Origin: Legionella genomosp. 1 | GTDB lineage: Bacteria; Pseudomonadota; Gammaproteobacteria; Legionellales; Legionellaceae | Length of the DNA stretch: 39,898 bases | Assembly: GCA_945901965.1 (NCBI GenBank) | Contig: CAMDMN010000001.1 | Span: 1-39,898 of the forward strand | Direction: 5' to 3' | Shown: positions 1-9,038 of the stretch, one piece after another | Layout: each line of letters opens with the position of its first letter | Position numbering within the stretch: the first letter of the stretch is position 1 | The notes under the pieces: generated by a model | The model's database searches: none | What the model was told of the DNA's origin: nothing | Seen by the model: the letters and a program-made list of their open reading frames with translations, nothing else | Program-made: the position numbers and the translations under genes

Positions 1-90
1 GTTCCGAATAGTAAAATCCCGGTTGCTGCTAACCAGGCTACGTGTATTTATAAACAAATTTACACAGATAAGGCAGCGCCAATAATATGA
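1..90 (+). CDS. C-terminal tail of an unidentified gene (partial)
   Basis: An open frame runs in from the left edge and stops at TGA 88-90, giving 29 residues ending KAAPII. The stop overlaps the birA start codon as ATGA, the usual sign of translational coupling within an operon, which is the main reason to believe it is coding. I do not recognise the protein from so short a tail. It could also be chance open frame. Confidence 0.35.
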   Translation, partial: VPNSKIPVAANQATCIYKQIYTDKAAPII

Positions 91-893
91 ATACGCCTCT
101 TTGCAAAGAAACAATAATCCAACAATTAAAAATAAAACATTTCAATAAACCAATTAATTTACAGATATATGACTCTATCGACTCAACCAATAGAATATTA
201 AAAGATTTACCAAAATCTACCTCAATAGAAATAGCCGCTGCCGAAACGCAAACCAAAGGACGAGGACGCTTTGGTAGAGATTGGCACTCACCATATGGCG
301 AAAATATTTACTGCTCATCTAAATGGGATTTTATTTTTGACCCTATAAAATTCTCAGCGCTAAGTTTAATTGTGAGTCTTGCTATATTAAAAACAATCGA
401 AGAATTCGGCATTAAGGAAGATATTAGCATTAAATGGCCAAATGATATTTATTGGTTTAATAAAAAAATATCTGGCACCCTAATTGAGCTAAACAAAGAT
501 GATGATCAAAATATTGAGGTAATAATAGGTATAGGATTAAATGTAAACTCAGATTTTACTAAAGCTCAGCTTAATATGTTATCTGACAAACCTTGGGGTT
601 CTTTATACAACATTAGTGGAAAATATTTTGATCGTAATTTATTAATTGCGAGCTTAATTAGCAATTTAGAACAATATTTAACTAAATTTATAGATAATGG
701 TGCCAAAGAATTTTTAACGCAATGGAAAGAAGTTGATTACTTAAACGGGAAAAAAATAACTATACATAAAGGAAACGAAACCTTATATGGAACCGCTATG
801 GGAATAAATGAAGGAGGACTTCTTATATTATTAGACGAAAAAGGAGAAACCCACTATCTATCATCAGGAGATGCATCTTTACATTACGCTTAA
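87..893 (+). CDS. birA: Biotin-[acetyl-CoA-carboxylase] ligase, catalytic-only BirA
   Basis: Activates biotin with ATP and attaches it to the biotin carboxyl carrier subunit of acetyl-CoA carboxylase in the cytoplasm. The 268-residue product has the biotin/adenylate loop GRGRFGRDW at residues 58-66, the KWPND motif at 116-120 with the following conserved lysine and ISG, and the small C-terminal SH3-like domain from about residue 215. At 268 residues it is shorter than the 321-residue E. coli BirA because the N-terminal DNA-binding helix-turn-helix is absent, so it should be an enzyme without the biotin-operon repressor role. The ATG overlaps the upstream stop by ATGA, and a weak AAGG lies about 13 bases upstream. 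It converges with csrA. Confidence 0.93.
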   Translation: MNTPLCKETIIQQLKIKHFNKPINLQIYDSIDSTNRILKDLPKSTSIEIAAAETQTKGRGRFGRDWHSPYGENIYCSSKWDFIFDPIKFSALSLIVSLAILKTIEEFGIKEDISIKWPNDIYWFNKKISGTLIELNKDDDQNIEVIIGIGLNVNSDFTKAQLNMLSDKPWGSLYNISGKYFDRNLLIASLISNLEQYLTKFIDNGAKEFLTQWKEVDYLNGKKITIHKGNETLYGTAMGINEGGLLILLDEKGETHYLSSGDASLHYA

Positions 894-925
894 AAAAGCC
901 TAATTATGTATCTAGATATTCGTAG

Positions 926-951
926 GGTGGGCAAAGCTACGCGTGCCCACC
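926..951. repeat. Palindromic intergenic repeat / likely bidirectional terminator
   Basis: Between the convergent birA and csrA genes, GGTGGGCA (926-933) and TGCCCACC (944-951) form an 8-bp GC-rich perfect stem around a 10-base loop. It stands out in a very AT-rich gap. The sequence, with its CGTAG lead-in, resembles dispersed REP-like palindromes seen in many gammaproteobacteria. Its position suggests it ends transcription from both sides, although no long T tract follows. Confidence 0.6.
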
Positions 952-962
952 AACTACTCTAT

Positions 963-1157
963 TTAAACTACTTCTTCGCTTTCACTACCTTGTTTTTCTT
1001 GCTGAATACGCATATAAATCTCTTCACGATGTACAGAAACATCTTTTGGTGCATTTATACCTAAACGTACCTGATTACCTTTGACACCTAAAACAGTGAT
1101 GTTTACATCATCACCAATAATTAAAGTTTCACCTATGCGACGAGTCAAAATTAACAT
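963..1157 (-). CDS. csrA: Carbon storage regulator CsrA
   Basis: Small homodimeric RNA-binding protein that recognises GGA in leader hairpins and blocks or alters translation. In Legionella the main CsrA holds cells in the replicative phase and represses transmission traits. The 64-residue product starts with the family signature MLILTRRIGE, continues with the beta-strand core VNITVLGVKGNQVRLGI and the binding region APKDVSVHREEIY, and has an acidic, divergent tail. A good ribosome binding site (AGGGAG, centred about 1170) precedes the ATG. It lies downstream of the WbpL-like gene on the same strand, separated by 130 bases in which its own promoter could lie. Legionella genomes carry several csrA paralogues; from sequence recall this is the canonical one. 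Confidence 0.96.
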   Translation of the reverse strand: MLILTRRIGETLIIGDDVNITVLGVKGNQVRLGINAPKDVSVHREEIYMRIQQEKQGSESEEVV

Positions 1158-1287
1158 GACTAAATCTCCCTAAGAATGACGACCACTACTTTTCCATAGA
1201 ACGCTTCCATGGTGCTCTTTGTGGTCACAAAATAAGCAATTAACTGTTGTTCGTTTTACATTTTACAAAATGAATCTTAACGCAACA

Positions 1288-2325
1288 TTAAGAGGGAAAG
1301 TATTCTACAACTTTATTAGTAGATTTACCATTTCGTCCAGCTTTAAACCTTAAAGCCAAAACAATTAACGGCATATATGACACAACTAAACCAAATAATC
1401 CGTCTACAAATCCTAACACTACGAAAACTGCTAATGGTAATAACCAAAAAATATTAATTATTAATACAGATAATGTTACCTTTGTATGACTGGCAAACTG
1501 GGTGGCAGCATGTTGATAAGCATGATCTTTATGTGCTTCTGAAAGTTTCATGCCAAAAAATAATCGACTAAAAAGAGTTACAGTGGCATCAACCACAAAA
1601 ACACCTAAGAGAATTAAAAAAGCCCAAAATAAATTTTGATCAAACCATGCGGCATTTATCGATATAACGCCCAAAAACAATCCTAAAAAACCAGAACCAG
1701 AATCACCCATAAAAATACGCGCGGTAGGAAAATTCCAATATAAAAAACCTGCAACAGCAAAACTTAAAACCAAAGGCAATCCAATCAAAGCATAATTATT
1801 ATCTAGCATATATAAAATTACCGCGGATATTGAAACCGTAATAGCTTCAATTGCGGCTATTCCATTAATACCATCCATAAAATTATATAAATTAATAAAC
1901 CAAACCAGATAGAAAACTGCTATAAAATTTAAATAAATAGATGCAGGAACCAACCAACCTAAAATATTTAAAGATGGCATGCCGCCAAGTAAATATAAGG
2001 CAGAACTACTGGCAATAATGTGGCCAATTAAGCGAATAGATGCAGAAAGACCACGAAAATCATCTATAAGCCCTAACGCTACGATTAATAAAAAAGAACC
2101 AAAAAACAGACCTTTTGGTAATGTTATAAAACCAAAATAGCCTAAAAATGGAGCGGCAAACAAAAATACAGCAATAAACGCCAAACCACCACCACGAGGT
2201 GTTATCTTAACATGAGAGCTTCTATGATTAGGAACATCAATAATATTTTTAGCCAAAGCATAGCGCTTTAAACCAAAGGTAAGAAATAAAGACAGAAAAA
2301 ATATTACAATCAATAAATAAGCCAT
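1288..2325 (-). CDS. Polyprenyl-phosphate N-acetylhexosamine-1-phosphate transferase (WbpL/WecA family)
   Basis: Integral membrane enzyme that transfers a sugar-1-phosphate from a UDP-N-acetylhexosamine to undecaprenyl phosphate, starting O-unit synthesis on the inner face of the cytoplasmic membrane. About ten hydrophobic segments are visible. Family motifs are present in order: the N-terminal PNHRSSHxxxTPRGGG stretch (32-47), the DD pair of the cytoplasmic loop (88-89), NLYNFMDGINGIA (145-157), FMGDSGSG (205-212) and HKDHAYQH (265-272). The HRSSH plus PRGGG signature is the WbpL/GT4 type rather than MraY, whose members use UDP-QuiNAc or UDP-FucNAc as well as GlcNAc. Length of 345 is normal. 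It lies apart from the main cluster, next to csrA; a decayed epimerase gene at 4680-5147 is probably its lost partner. Confidence 0.9.
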   Translation of the reverse strand: MAYLLIVIFFLSLFLTFGLKRYALAKNIIDVPNHRSSHVKITPRGGGLAFIAVFLFAAPFLGYFGFITLPKGLFFGSFLLIVALGLIDDFRGLSASIRLIGHIIASSSALYLLGGMPSLNILGWLVPASIYLNFIAVFYLVWFINLYNFMDGINGIAAIEAITVSISAVILYMLDNNYALIGLPLVLSFAVAGFLYWNFPTARIFMGDSGSGFLGLFLGVISINAAWFDQNLFWAFLILLGVFVVDATVTLFSRLFFGMKLSEAHKDHAYQHAATQFASHTKVTLSVLIINIFWLLPLAVFVVLGFVDGLFGLVVSYMPLIVLALRFKAGRNGKSTNKVVEYFPS

Positions 2326-2388
2326 GCTTTTTGTACTCTCTAATGATATATTTCGATTTATTAATAATAAAAATTATGTTGAAATTAC

Positions 2389-3873
2389 ATGGATCAAAAG
2401 CCTAAAACTATAGCCTGGAAGGCTTTACAAGACCATGCTCATAAAAGTCTATTTCATATTGGGCAAATTGACCATCAAACATCAAATTTAAGATGTGATA
2501 AGTTTACCGCGTCTTCATCTAATATTCACCTAGATTATTCAAAACAGCATGTAACTTCAGAAACTTTGAGTTTATTATTTAAGCTTAGCGATGCATGCAA
2601 CTTAAAGGAAAAGATTAAGGCACTATTTCAAGGTGATAATGTAAATATTAGCGAATCAAAGCCTGCCCTACATACTGCATTGAGAAATTTAGACAATAGC
2701 CCAATCATTATTAATGATAAAAATATTATGCCTGAAATTAATGCAACCCTTAATGAAATGTGCATAATTTCTGAAAAAATTCGCGATAAATCTTGGCTTG
2801 GATTTTCCGGAAAACCTATTAAAGATATTGTAAATATAGGTATAGGTGGCTCAGATATAGGCCCTCGATTTGCATTAAATGCACTAAGAGATTACAGCTC
2901 CAGGGAATTAAATTATCATTTTATTTCAGATGCCGATCCTGATGCCTTTAAAAATATTATCGAAAATTTATCTAGAGAAACAACTCTATTTATTATCTCG
3001 TCAAAGTCCTTTACCACCCTAGAAACTTTATATAACGCTGAAAAAGCTTTTAACTGGATAGGACAAAAAAATCACTTTGAAAAGCACTTTATCGCTATAA
3101 CTGCAAATATAGAAAAAGCGCGTGGTTATGGTATAAAAACTGTTCTCCCAATCTGGGATTTTGTCGGCGGAAGGTACTCTTTCTGCTCATCAATAAATTT
3201 AATTACCGCGATTGCCATAGGCTTTACTCAATTTGAACAAATTCTTGAGGGTGCTAATAGCATGGATAATAATTTTAAGCTCGCTGATTACTCAGAAAAT
3301 CTTCCAATTCTTTTAGCATTACTAGGAATTTGGAATAATAATTTTTTACATATTAATAATTTATTAATCTTAACCTATACAAAGCACCTAGAATATTTTC
3401 TCCCATTTATTCAACAATTAGACATGGAAAGTAATGGAAAATCTATTGATAATAAAGGAAGAGATGTTACCCACAGCACAGGCCAAATTGTCTGGGGAGG
3501 CTTGGGCAACCAAGCACAACACAGTTATTACCAATTACTCTGCCAAGGAACCCATAAAGTGACGGCAGATTTTATAAGTTTAACTTTAAATGATAATGAG
3601 ATAGTCAATGAAATGTGCAAGGCAAAAATTAATGTTCTAAGTAATGGTATTAATAAAGAAAATAAAACTAATGGATATATACCGGGAAACATCCCTTTAA
3701 ATAATATAAGAATTAATAACTTCTCCCCTTTTACTGTTGGTGCATTGGTGGCACTTTATGAACATAAAATATATGTTATGAGCGTGATGTGGGATATAAA
3801 CCCTTTTAATCAGCCTGGGGTTGAGTCTGCAAAAAAAGTTTATTTAAAAGAAGATTCATCACTTAATGTATAA
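2389..3873 (+). CDS. pgi: Glucose-6-phosphate isomerase
   Basis: Interconverts glucose-6-phosphate and fructose-6-phosphate, feeding glycolysis and the hexose phosphates from which the O-antigen sugar nucleotides nearby are made. The 494-residue product carries IGGSDIGP (about residues 153-160), the signature DFVGGRYSFCS, the catalytic stretch MESNGKSID and the C-terminal NPFNQPGVE segment. It is shorter than the 549-residue E. coli enzyme, as in several other bacterial families. It is divergent from the WbpL-like gene with a 63-base gap that must hold both promoters, and the ElyC-like gene follows after 19 bases. No strong ribosome binding site is seen before the ATG. Confidence 0.95.
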   Translation: MDQKPKTIAWKALQDHAHKSLFHIGQIDHQTSNLRCDKFTASSSNIHLDYSKQHVTSETLSLLFKLSDACNLKEKIKALFQGDNVNISESKPALHTALRNLDNSPIIINDKNIMPEINATLNEMCIISEKIRDKSWLGFSGKPIKDIVNIGIGGSDIGPRFALNALRDYSSRELNYHFISDADPDAFKNIIENLSRETTLFIISSKSFTTLETLYNAEKAFNWIGQKNHFEKHFIAITANIEKARGYGIKTVLPIWDFVGGRYSFCSSINLITAIAIGFTQFEQILEGANSMDNNFKLADYSENLPILLALLGIWNNNFLHINNLLILTYTKHLEYFLPFIQQLDMESNGKSIDNKGRDVTHSTGQIVWGGLGNQAQHSYYQLLCQGTHKVTADFISLTLNDNEIVNEMCKAKINVLSNGINKENKTNGYIPGNIPLNNIRINNFSPFTVGALVALYEHKIYVMSVMWDINPFNQPGVESAKKVYLKEDSSLNV

Positions 3874-3892
3874 CATAAGCATCTAAGCCAGA

Positions 3893-4666
3893 TTGTTACT
3901 AAAGGAGCTAAATAAAATTATTATTCGTCATGTTATTGAAATGCTAGTTAATCCTTTTTTTATCTGCTTGATGATCTTTTTGACTTTTTTAACGATGCTT
4001 TGTCTACATAACACATCTCCATTAATCCGCAATGGTTTTATACTAACCTTTATTTTATTATTAATATTAAGTACTGGGTATCTGCCAAAAATCATAACTC
4101 ACCATCTTGAAGGCCAATTTCCTGTTGTGACAGAAACTGATTCCCACATTAACTGGATTGTAGTATTAGGCGGTGGGCAAACCGAAGTGCCTAATATGCC
4201 ACCGAATTCATTACTCAATTCTGTAAGTATCGATCGTTTGGTAGAAGGAGTTAGACTTTATAGACAACTGCCTCATGCTAAGTTGATATTATCGGGTGGC
4301 GGTGAAAATGCTAAAATATCAGAGGCTAATCATTTATCACAGGTTGCTGCCTGGTTTGGCATTCCTAAAGAAAACATTTTACTCGAAACAAAATCTGTAA
4401 ACACCAAAACTGAAGCTCGAGCCATTAAACCGATGATAGGAAAAGAACCATTTTACCTTGTAACTTCAGCAATTCACATGCCGCGAGCAATGGCACTTTG
4501 TCAAGCGCAAGGATTAAATCCAATTGCAGCCCCGACAGATTTTAGTTATTACTGGAATAATAAAAGTTGGGGATTAATGATAATACCAAGCCCTTATAAT
4601 CTTTGTTATTTAAGCATTGCTATGCATGAGATACTTGGAGATATTGTAAAAAATTCTAAATATTAA
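3893..4666 (+). CDS. ElyC/YdcF-type DUF218 envelope protein
   Basis: Membrane-anchored DUF218 protein related to E. coli ElyC, which supports peptidoglycan synthesis through undecaprenyl-phosphate lipid carrier metabolism. Two hydrophobic segments (about 21-40 and 48-65) precede the soluble domain, which shows VVLGGG (about 90-95), an LSGGGE strand, the NTKTEA segment and VTSAIHMPRAM. Length of 257 matches ElyC (259). The called start is TTG with no clear ribosome binding site. Alignment by eye with ElyC supports this length, but ATG at 3941 is an alternative that would cut the N-terminus by 16 residues; a good AAAGGAG at 3901-3907 is not correctly spaced for either. It probably forms an operon with pgi. 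Confidence 0.82.
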   Translation: MLLKELNKIIIRHVIEMLVNPFFICLMIFLTFLTMLCLHNTSPLIRNGFILTFILLLILSTGYLPKIITHHLEGQFPVVTETDSHINWIVVLGGGQTEVPNMPPNSLLNSVSIDRLVEGVRLYRQLPHAKLILSGGGENAKISEANHLSQVAAWFGIPKENILLETKSVNTKTEARAIKPMIGKEPFYLVTSAIHMPRAMALCQAQGLNPIAAPTDFSYYWNNKSWGLMIIPSPYNLCYLSIAMHEILGDIVKNSKY

Positions 4667-4679
4667 TATCTGATATGTT

Positions 4680-5147
4680 TCATTTAAACTTTGGAGAAGC
4701 ATATAAATTATTTGGATTTAAAACATCATTCTCTATAAATGGTACGTCTTTATTTGTCTCAAGACCATTTACAATAATATAACTTACAAAAATAAATCTT
4801 TTAACTACCGCCACGCCCACATAATGAGCTAATTAAAAGTACTATTAATATAATGTATTGATATTATTCCTTCATATCAACACTCGTAATATCAAAAACA
4901 ATAGAAATGATTAACAAATAAATAACACCATCTTATCCATTAAGACTTAAAGTCCGATCATTTTCCTTGTCTATTATTTTCAAATAAATTTTAACTTTTA
5001 GACTTTATAAATTATCTACAGTCCTATTAATTAATCATCTTAAATAAAATTCATTATATTTAATAAAGAATTAATCGAATGAATTCCAATAAATCTGCCA
5101 GCACCATTTACCAGGACGGATAAACACTTTGGTTGTATATCAATCAT
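4680..5147 (-). pseudogene. Decayed NAD-dependent sugar-nucleotide epimerase/reductase (WbpV-like)
   Basis: This stretch looks non-coding but holds the collinear remains of an extended-SDR gene. At 5040-5147 a 35-codon frame starts with ATG overlapping the stop of the upstream glycosyltransferase and reads VLVNGAGRFIG, a damaged Rossmann start (normally VLVTGAxGFIG). At about 4830-4680 the frame reads VVKRFIFVSYIIVNG, then PFIENDVLNPNNLYASPK, matching the family strand, the PFxExD segment and the catalytic YxxxK. Just before it, NSTFN-LAH can be restored only by a one-base frameshift. The spacing between pieces fits a normal gene. The C-terminal half, about 170 or more residues, is missing, cut off where the convergent ElyC-like gene ends. 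Such a gene commonly sits between a glycosyltransferase and a WbpL-type transferase. Confidence 0.72.
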
Positions 5148-6312
5148 TATTTGCCGCGATAAATCTTCGATACTCTTCAACAACCAATCTAGAAAATTGC
5201 CTACTATCAAATTCTTTTTGCGCTCTATATTTTGCATTTTCACTCAATTTATTTCTTAAATCATGATCATCTAAAATGGATATTAATGCACCGGTCAATT
5301 TCTCAACCTGTTTGGGCTCAACCAAAATCCCTGTAACTCCATCAATAATAGCATCACTCAAACCATAAATACGTGTTCCTACAGTTGGAACTCCCATGGC
5401 TGCCGCTTCAATAACCACCGTTCCAAATCCTTCACGATAACTAGGCAAACACAGCACATCAGCAATAGCTATATATTGCTCTGGTTTATGAGTGAACCCT
5501 GTAAAAATAATTTTTTCCCCACATAATGATTTTGCATGAGAACGAATTGACTCTTCAATTTGATTTTCAAAATCTCCAACTACTAACAGAGCTTTATTTT
5601 CTATATGATTAATATTTTTAAAGGCTGATATCAATTCATAGACACCTTTTTCCTCTGTTATTCGACCAACAAAAAGAATAATATTAGTTTTTTCATTCAA
5701 CCCAAGGGTTGATCTCAAGGTTGATTTTTCTTCGCAAGAAAAATTATCTTGTGAAAATCTAGCAAGATCAATTCCAGCAAGGGAACCACTACCTAACACT
5801 TTTATTTTATCAGGCGAACAAATATTATTTTCGATTAAAAAATCACGTTGACTAATACTATCAGCATAACAACATGTATTTAAACGACCAATTACGCGAT
5901 CACAAAACTGCAAAAGAGTTCTTTTGAACCCTCGCTTAGTAACCCAAGGTTGACCTGTAAAAGTATGTAAACAAACTGGAACACAAGCTAATTTGGCTGC
6001 AATCGCACAAAGTAATCCAGCTTTAGGTGTAATTGAATGCACAATATTAAATTTATTAGTTACAAAAAAATAACTTAATCTAAATAAACTAATTAAATCA
6101 ATTAATAAACTAATTTCACGTCGAATCATAATTGGTTTAAATTTCACAAAATCGAGTCGTGAAAATGACGTACTCAATTCATCTTTAGTCGATATAATAG
6201 TTATTTCACAACCTGCATTATGAATGGCTTCCAACTGCGGGCAAAGTTGGGTTAATGTTGAAAATGTAGTTGTCGCCACTCGTGCAACTTTTATACCTAG
6301 TAATTCTGTCAA
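5140..6312 (-). CDS. GT4-family glycosyltransferase (PglA/CapM-like)
   Basis: GT-B glycosyltransferase expected to add a sugar to the lipid-linked O-unit at the cytoplasmic face of the membrane. The N-terminal acceptor domain holds HSITPKAGLLCAIAAKLA and HTFTGQPW, typical of the PglA/CapM branch; the C-terminal donor domain has FVGRITEEKG, a GDFE strand, FTGF and the EX7E-type PSYREGFGTVVIEAAAMGVP. Length 390 is normal. The start is TTG at 6312 with an AGG about 10 bases upstream; no ATG occurs early in the frame. The stop overlaps the start of the epimerase remnant, so the two were once translationally coupled. Donor and linkage cannot be read from sequence. Confidence 0.85.
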   Translation of the reverse strand: MTELLGIKVARVATTTFSTLTQLCPQLEAIHNAGCEITIISTKDELSTSFSRLDFVKFKPIMIRREISLLIDLISLFRLSYFFVTNKFNIVHSITPKAGLLCAIAAKLACVPVCLHTFTGQPWVTKRGFKRTLLQFCDRVIGRLNTCCYADSISQRDFLIENNICSPDKIKVLGSGSLAGIDLARFSQDNFSCEEKSTLRSTLGLNEKTNIILFVGRITEEKGVYELISAFKNINHIENKALLVVGDFENQIEESIRSHAKSLCGEKIIFTGFTHKPEQYIAIADVLCLPSYREGFGTVVIEAAAMGVPTVGTRIYGLSDAIIDGVTGILVEPKQVEKLTGALISILDDHDLRNKLSENAKYRAQKEFDSRQFSRLVVEEYRRFIAANND

Positions 6313-6318
6313 TTTTAA

Positions 6319-7506
6319 TTACCTATTTAAAAAATTATTCATTTTAATTTCACTCATTAGCAGCAGTGGATAAAAATAAAACAATGGGGCAAGCGTCTGC
6401 TTATATCTAATGGCAGATCCTGGATTAAAAATTCCCATGGGGTAATTTATAGTTAAACCGATTAAAACGGCTGGGATAAACCCCAAAATTATAAATGAAT
6501 TATATTTAGGATTATCTATAGAAAATTTAATTGTTTTAACAATTAAATATACAAAAAGACCCAAAGAAAATAAGCCTTCCAATAAGGCTGGAAACAATAT
6601 AGGTCTAATAAAAGCTTCATGCAAAGTTGGTCCTATAATAGATATTGGCACTCCCCACCATAAATTAAAAATAAAATCACCCGTATTTTCCCAGATTATA
6701 TTTAGCCTAGTAGTTCTAGCAGAAGTTTGACTTAAAAAATAATCAAATTTGATGTGTTTCATTAATTTAAGTAAATAAATAGATATAGAATCCCAAAAAA
6801 TAAAAAATAATATGAAAACAAATGATGTAATTAAAATTAACGTAATAGTAGAGTTTTTAGGAGTATCAAGAAATTTATTTTTTAAATTAATAAGAAAAAA
6901 TGTTATCAATAATAAATAACCATAAGGCAATAAAAATTGTGGTCTTATTATCAAAGGTATAATTAACCCTATCATCAATGGAAAAAATTTAATTTTATTT
7001 CTAATGGTCAAATCTACACATGAACTAATTACCAGTAAAAAACTTGCAATTAGTAAAATATCTTTACCAACAACTCCAGACCATATCAAAAAATGTGGCA
7101 AACAAAGTGCACTATAAAAAAGGGACTTATTCAAAAACTTATAACTTCTTTTAAATACATACCATAAAACATAAGATGTTAAAAACGATACAAAAATATT
7201 AACGGCTAAATCCTTTATAAAAATTGACTTTAGTGAATAAAATAATATATGAGCGATAGTTGTACGATGAGATCCAAGGAAGCAATATCCAGAACAGGAA
7301 GATAAATAGTAAGCAGCATCTACAAATGGAGTAAACTTTGAATAAATAAAATAGGCAAAAAAAGTTGCAATTAATTTAATTGCTAAAATAATCCAAAATA
7401 ATTTAGAATAAAAAAATCTGATCTTTAAACTATCAATAATTGAACTTTCTTGACCACTTATATTTATTAAATTATTGTTTCCAGCCCCACCTAAACTTTG
7501 ATTCAC
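6319..7506 (-). CDS. Polytopic membrane protein, candidate O-antigen polymerase or GT-C enzyme
   Basis: I do not recognise a specific family. The 395-residue protein has about ten hydrophobic segments, a soluble N-terminal tail of about 35 residues, an early periplasmic-type loop with two cysteines (SSCSGYC), the short motif SGVVGKD, and a conserved-looking loop GPTLHEAFIRPILFPALLEG. A GKD/GKE loop and this overall layout occur in Wzy-like and other lipid-linked sugar polymerases. It sits between a Wzx flippase and a glycosyltransferase, which fits Wzy. A more typical Wzy lies at 16906-18132, so this may serve a second O-unit, or transfer a side sugar. Start is GTG with a good GAGGA ribosome binding site. 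A 171-base AT-rich gap before it could carry a promoter (TTGATA, 16-base spacer, TAGATA). Confidence 0.6.
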   Translation of the reverse strand: MNQSLGGAGNNNLINISGQESSIIDSLKIRFFYSKLFWIILAIKLIATFFAYFIYSKFTPFVDAAYYLSSCSGYCFLGSHRTTIAHILFYSLKSIFIKDLAVNIFVSFLTSYVLWYVFKRSYKFLNKSLFYSALCLPHFLIWSGVVGKDILLIASFLLVISSCVDLTIRNKIKFFPLMIGLIIPLIIRPQFLLPYGYLLLITFFLINLKNKFLDTPKNSTITLILITSFVFILFFIFWDSISIYLLKLMKHIKFDYFLSQTSARTTRLNIIWENTGDFIFNLWWGVPISIIGPTLHEAFIRPILFPALLEGLFSLGLFVYLIVKTIKFSIDNPKYNSFIILGFIPAVLIGLTINYPMGIFNPGSAIRYKQTLAPLFYFYPLLLMSEIKMNNFLNR

Positions 7507-7677
7507 TAAATCCTCTCATTTAAAATGTCTCTAAATTTATACGACTATTATCTACAAAAATATATTTCTATATCAAATAAAATTGGTAATATAATATCAA
7601 AAAATTACTTAAAAAATCCAAAAAAAATATTCTACCATAATGACTTAATTAATAACCAATCGAATTTGCAACTATAA

Positions 7678-8967
7678 CTAAGCACTTCCTAAATTTATCT
7701 TCGAGTTTAACAACTCACTATTTCTCCTAACAAAATACAAAATAAATAATACTACTGAAATTATAAAATATAAAAAGCAAGTTATGTCATAAGATAGGAT
7801 AATACTTCGTAAATCATGGTGATGTTGCAAAGATAAATAGCTTAAAATTACAAATAATAAACCTTGAAAAACCTCACCTAACAAATATAATTTGATTGAA
7901 GCTCTTGAAATTACCACAAAACCTATAACCCAACCCAATACTCTAAAAAAATCGCCAATCATTTGTAAAAGCATTAAATTATTAATTGGTAAAAATTCTA
8001 TAGATAAAATTATGCGGATAATTAAGTTATTAAAAACAAAATATACAGCCATCATTAAACAAAAAGAAGAGCCAATAATTAACATCACTCTGTTTACCTC
8101 TTTTACAATTTTAGGCTTTTCAAATATAGATGCAATTATAGGTAAAAAATAAAAAGTTAAAAAAAGTGAATAAAAACTCAAATATGCGGCGGATAACTTA
8201 GATATCGCTTGCCAAAAACCTGCTGTTGTTAATCCAAGATTTTCTTTTATAAGATTGGTAACAATTATCTCAACCACTGGGAAACAAATTGCGCTCCCAA
8301 ATCTCATTAAACTAAATTTAACTAACATATGAGAATCGTTAAAAAAGGAATCGAACCTCATTTTTCTAACTATGCCGTTTTTTAACATATAATATGTTAC
8401 TGGAATAAAAGGAAATATTGTCGGGGCCATAATAGCCAGTATCATGCCCCATAACCCATAATTTCTTATAGCAAAATAAGAAAATATAATTGCTATTAAA
8501 TTACCACCAACCAAAAAAAAGGCATATGCACTATTTTTTTTAAGACCATTAACCATGCCATACGAGAAATTATTAATCGATACTATAAGTTGAGCTGTTA
8601 AGAAAAAATAAATAAAACCACGATAATCTTGATTGGAAAAAACAACGTTCGTTAATTGGCCAATAAAAACCAACCCGATCACTAAAGTCAATAATGAAAA
8701 AAACATCGTATAAGCTAATGCGCTACCTGCAAAACTATCTTGTCTTTTTGATAATCCAGAATATTCTGCTAGATATTTAATTATACCTGATAAAATACCA
8801 CCTCCACCCAAAGTTGAGGCCAAAGAAACCAACGTCAAAAAATTACCGATAAAACCCAAACCTATGGGGCCGTGGGAAATGGATATTTGTTTGATAATAA
8901 ACAAAACTGTCAATAATTTACTTAAGTATGCGAGGCCAGTTAAGCTGGCAACCTTTAGCCATTTCAC
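7678..8967 (-). CDS. wzx: O-unit flippase Wzx (first copy, WzxE-like)
   Basis: MOP-superfamily transporter expected to flip the undecaprenyl-diphosphate-linked O-unit to the periplasmic side. The 429-residue protein is almost wholly membrane embedded, with about 12 hydrophobic segments. The first loop GPIGLGFIGNFLTLVSLASTLGGGGILSGIIKYLAEY is the WzxE-like pattern (G-x-x-GLG...GI-x-KY). GTG start, with AAGGA about 10 bases upstream. It is flanked on both sides by the largest non-coding gaps within the cluster (187 and 171 bases), and its base composition is very AT-rich compared with the fnl genes upstream. It resembles the second flippase at 13675-14931 in topology and in this loop, but the two are clearly different sequences. 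Confidence 0.88.
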   Translation of the reverse strand: MKWLKVASLTGLAYLSKLLTVLFIIKQISISHGPIGLGFIGNFLTLVSLASTLGGGGILSGIIKYLAEYSGLSKRQDSFAGSALAYTMFFSLLTLVIGLVFIGQLTNVVFSNQDYRGFIYFFLTAQLIVSINNFSYGMVNGLKKNSAYAFFLVGGNLIAIIFSYFAIRNYGLWGMILAIMAPTIFPFIPVTYYMLKNGIVRKMRFDSFFNDSHMLVKFSLMRFGSAICFPVVEIIVTNLIKENLGLTTAGFWQAISKLSAAYLSFYSLFLTFYFLPIIASIFEKPKIVKEVNRVMLIIGSSFCLMMAVYFVFNNLIIRIILSIEFLPINNLMLLQMIGDFFRVLGWVIGFVVISRASIKLYLLGEVFQGLLFVILSYLSLQHHHDLRSIILSYDITCFLYFIISVVLFILYFVRRNSELLNSKINLGSA

Positions 8968-9007
8968 CTATTGATGATCCTTAAATAATCTATAAATTTA
9001 CTAGTAA

Positions 9008-9038
9008 CTAATAAAAATTATTAGCTAAAAAATGTCAA
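9008..9038 (-). promoter_or_regulatory. Candidate sigma-70 promoter for the wzx1/polymerase/GT segment
   Basis: In the 187-base gap upstream of the first wzx, the minus strand holds a perfect TTGACA (9033-9038). TTTATT lies 17 bases downstream and TATTAG (9008-9013) 19 bases downstream as candidate -10 boxes. In DNA this AT-rich a chance match is possible; the perfect -35 and the location at the start of a separate gene block make it worth noting. Confidence 0.35.

Noticed and set aside
4805..4812. GGCGGTAG on the minus strand, identical to the core of the RfaH ops element, near the end of the O-antigen operon
   Set aside because: It lies inside the decayed epimerase frame, where it encodes part of VAVVKRF, is downstream of the operon rather than in its leader, and lacks the rest of the ops/JUMPstart sequence.
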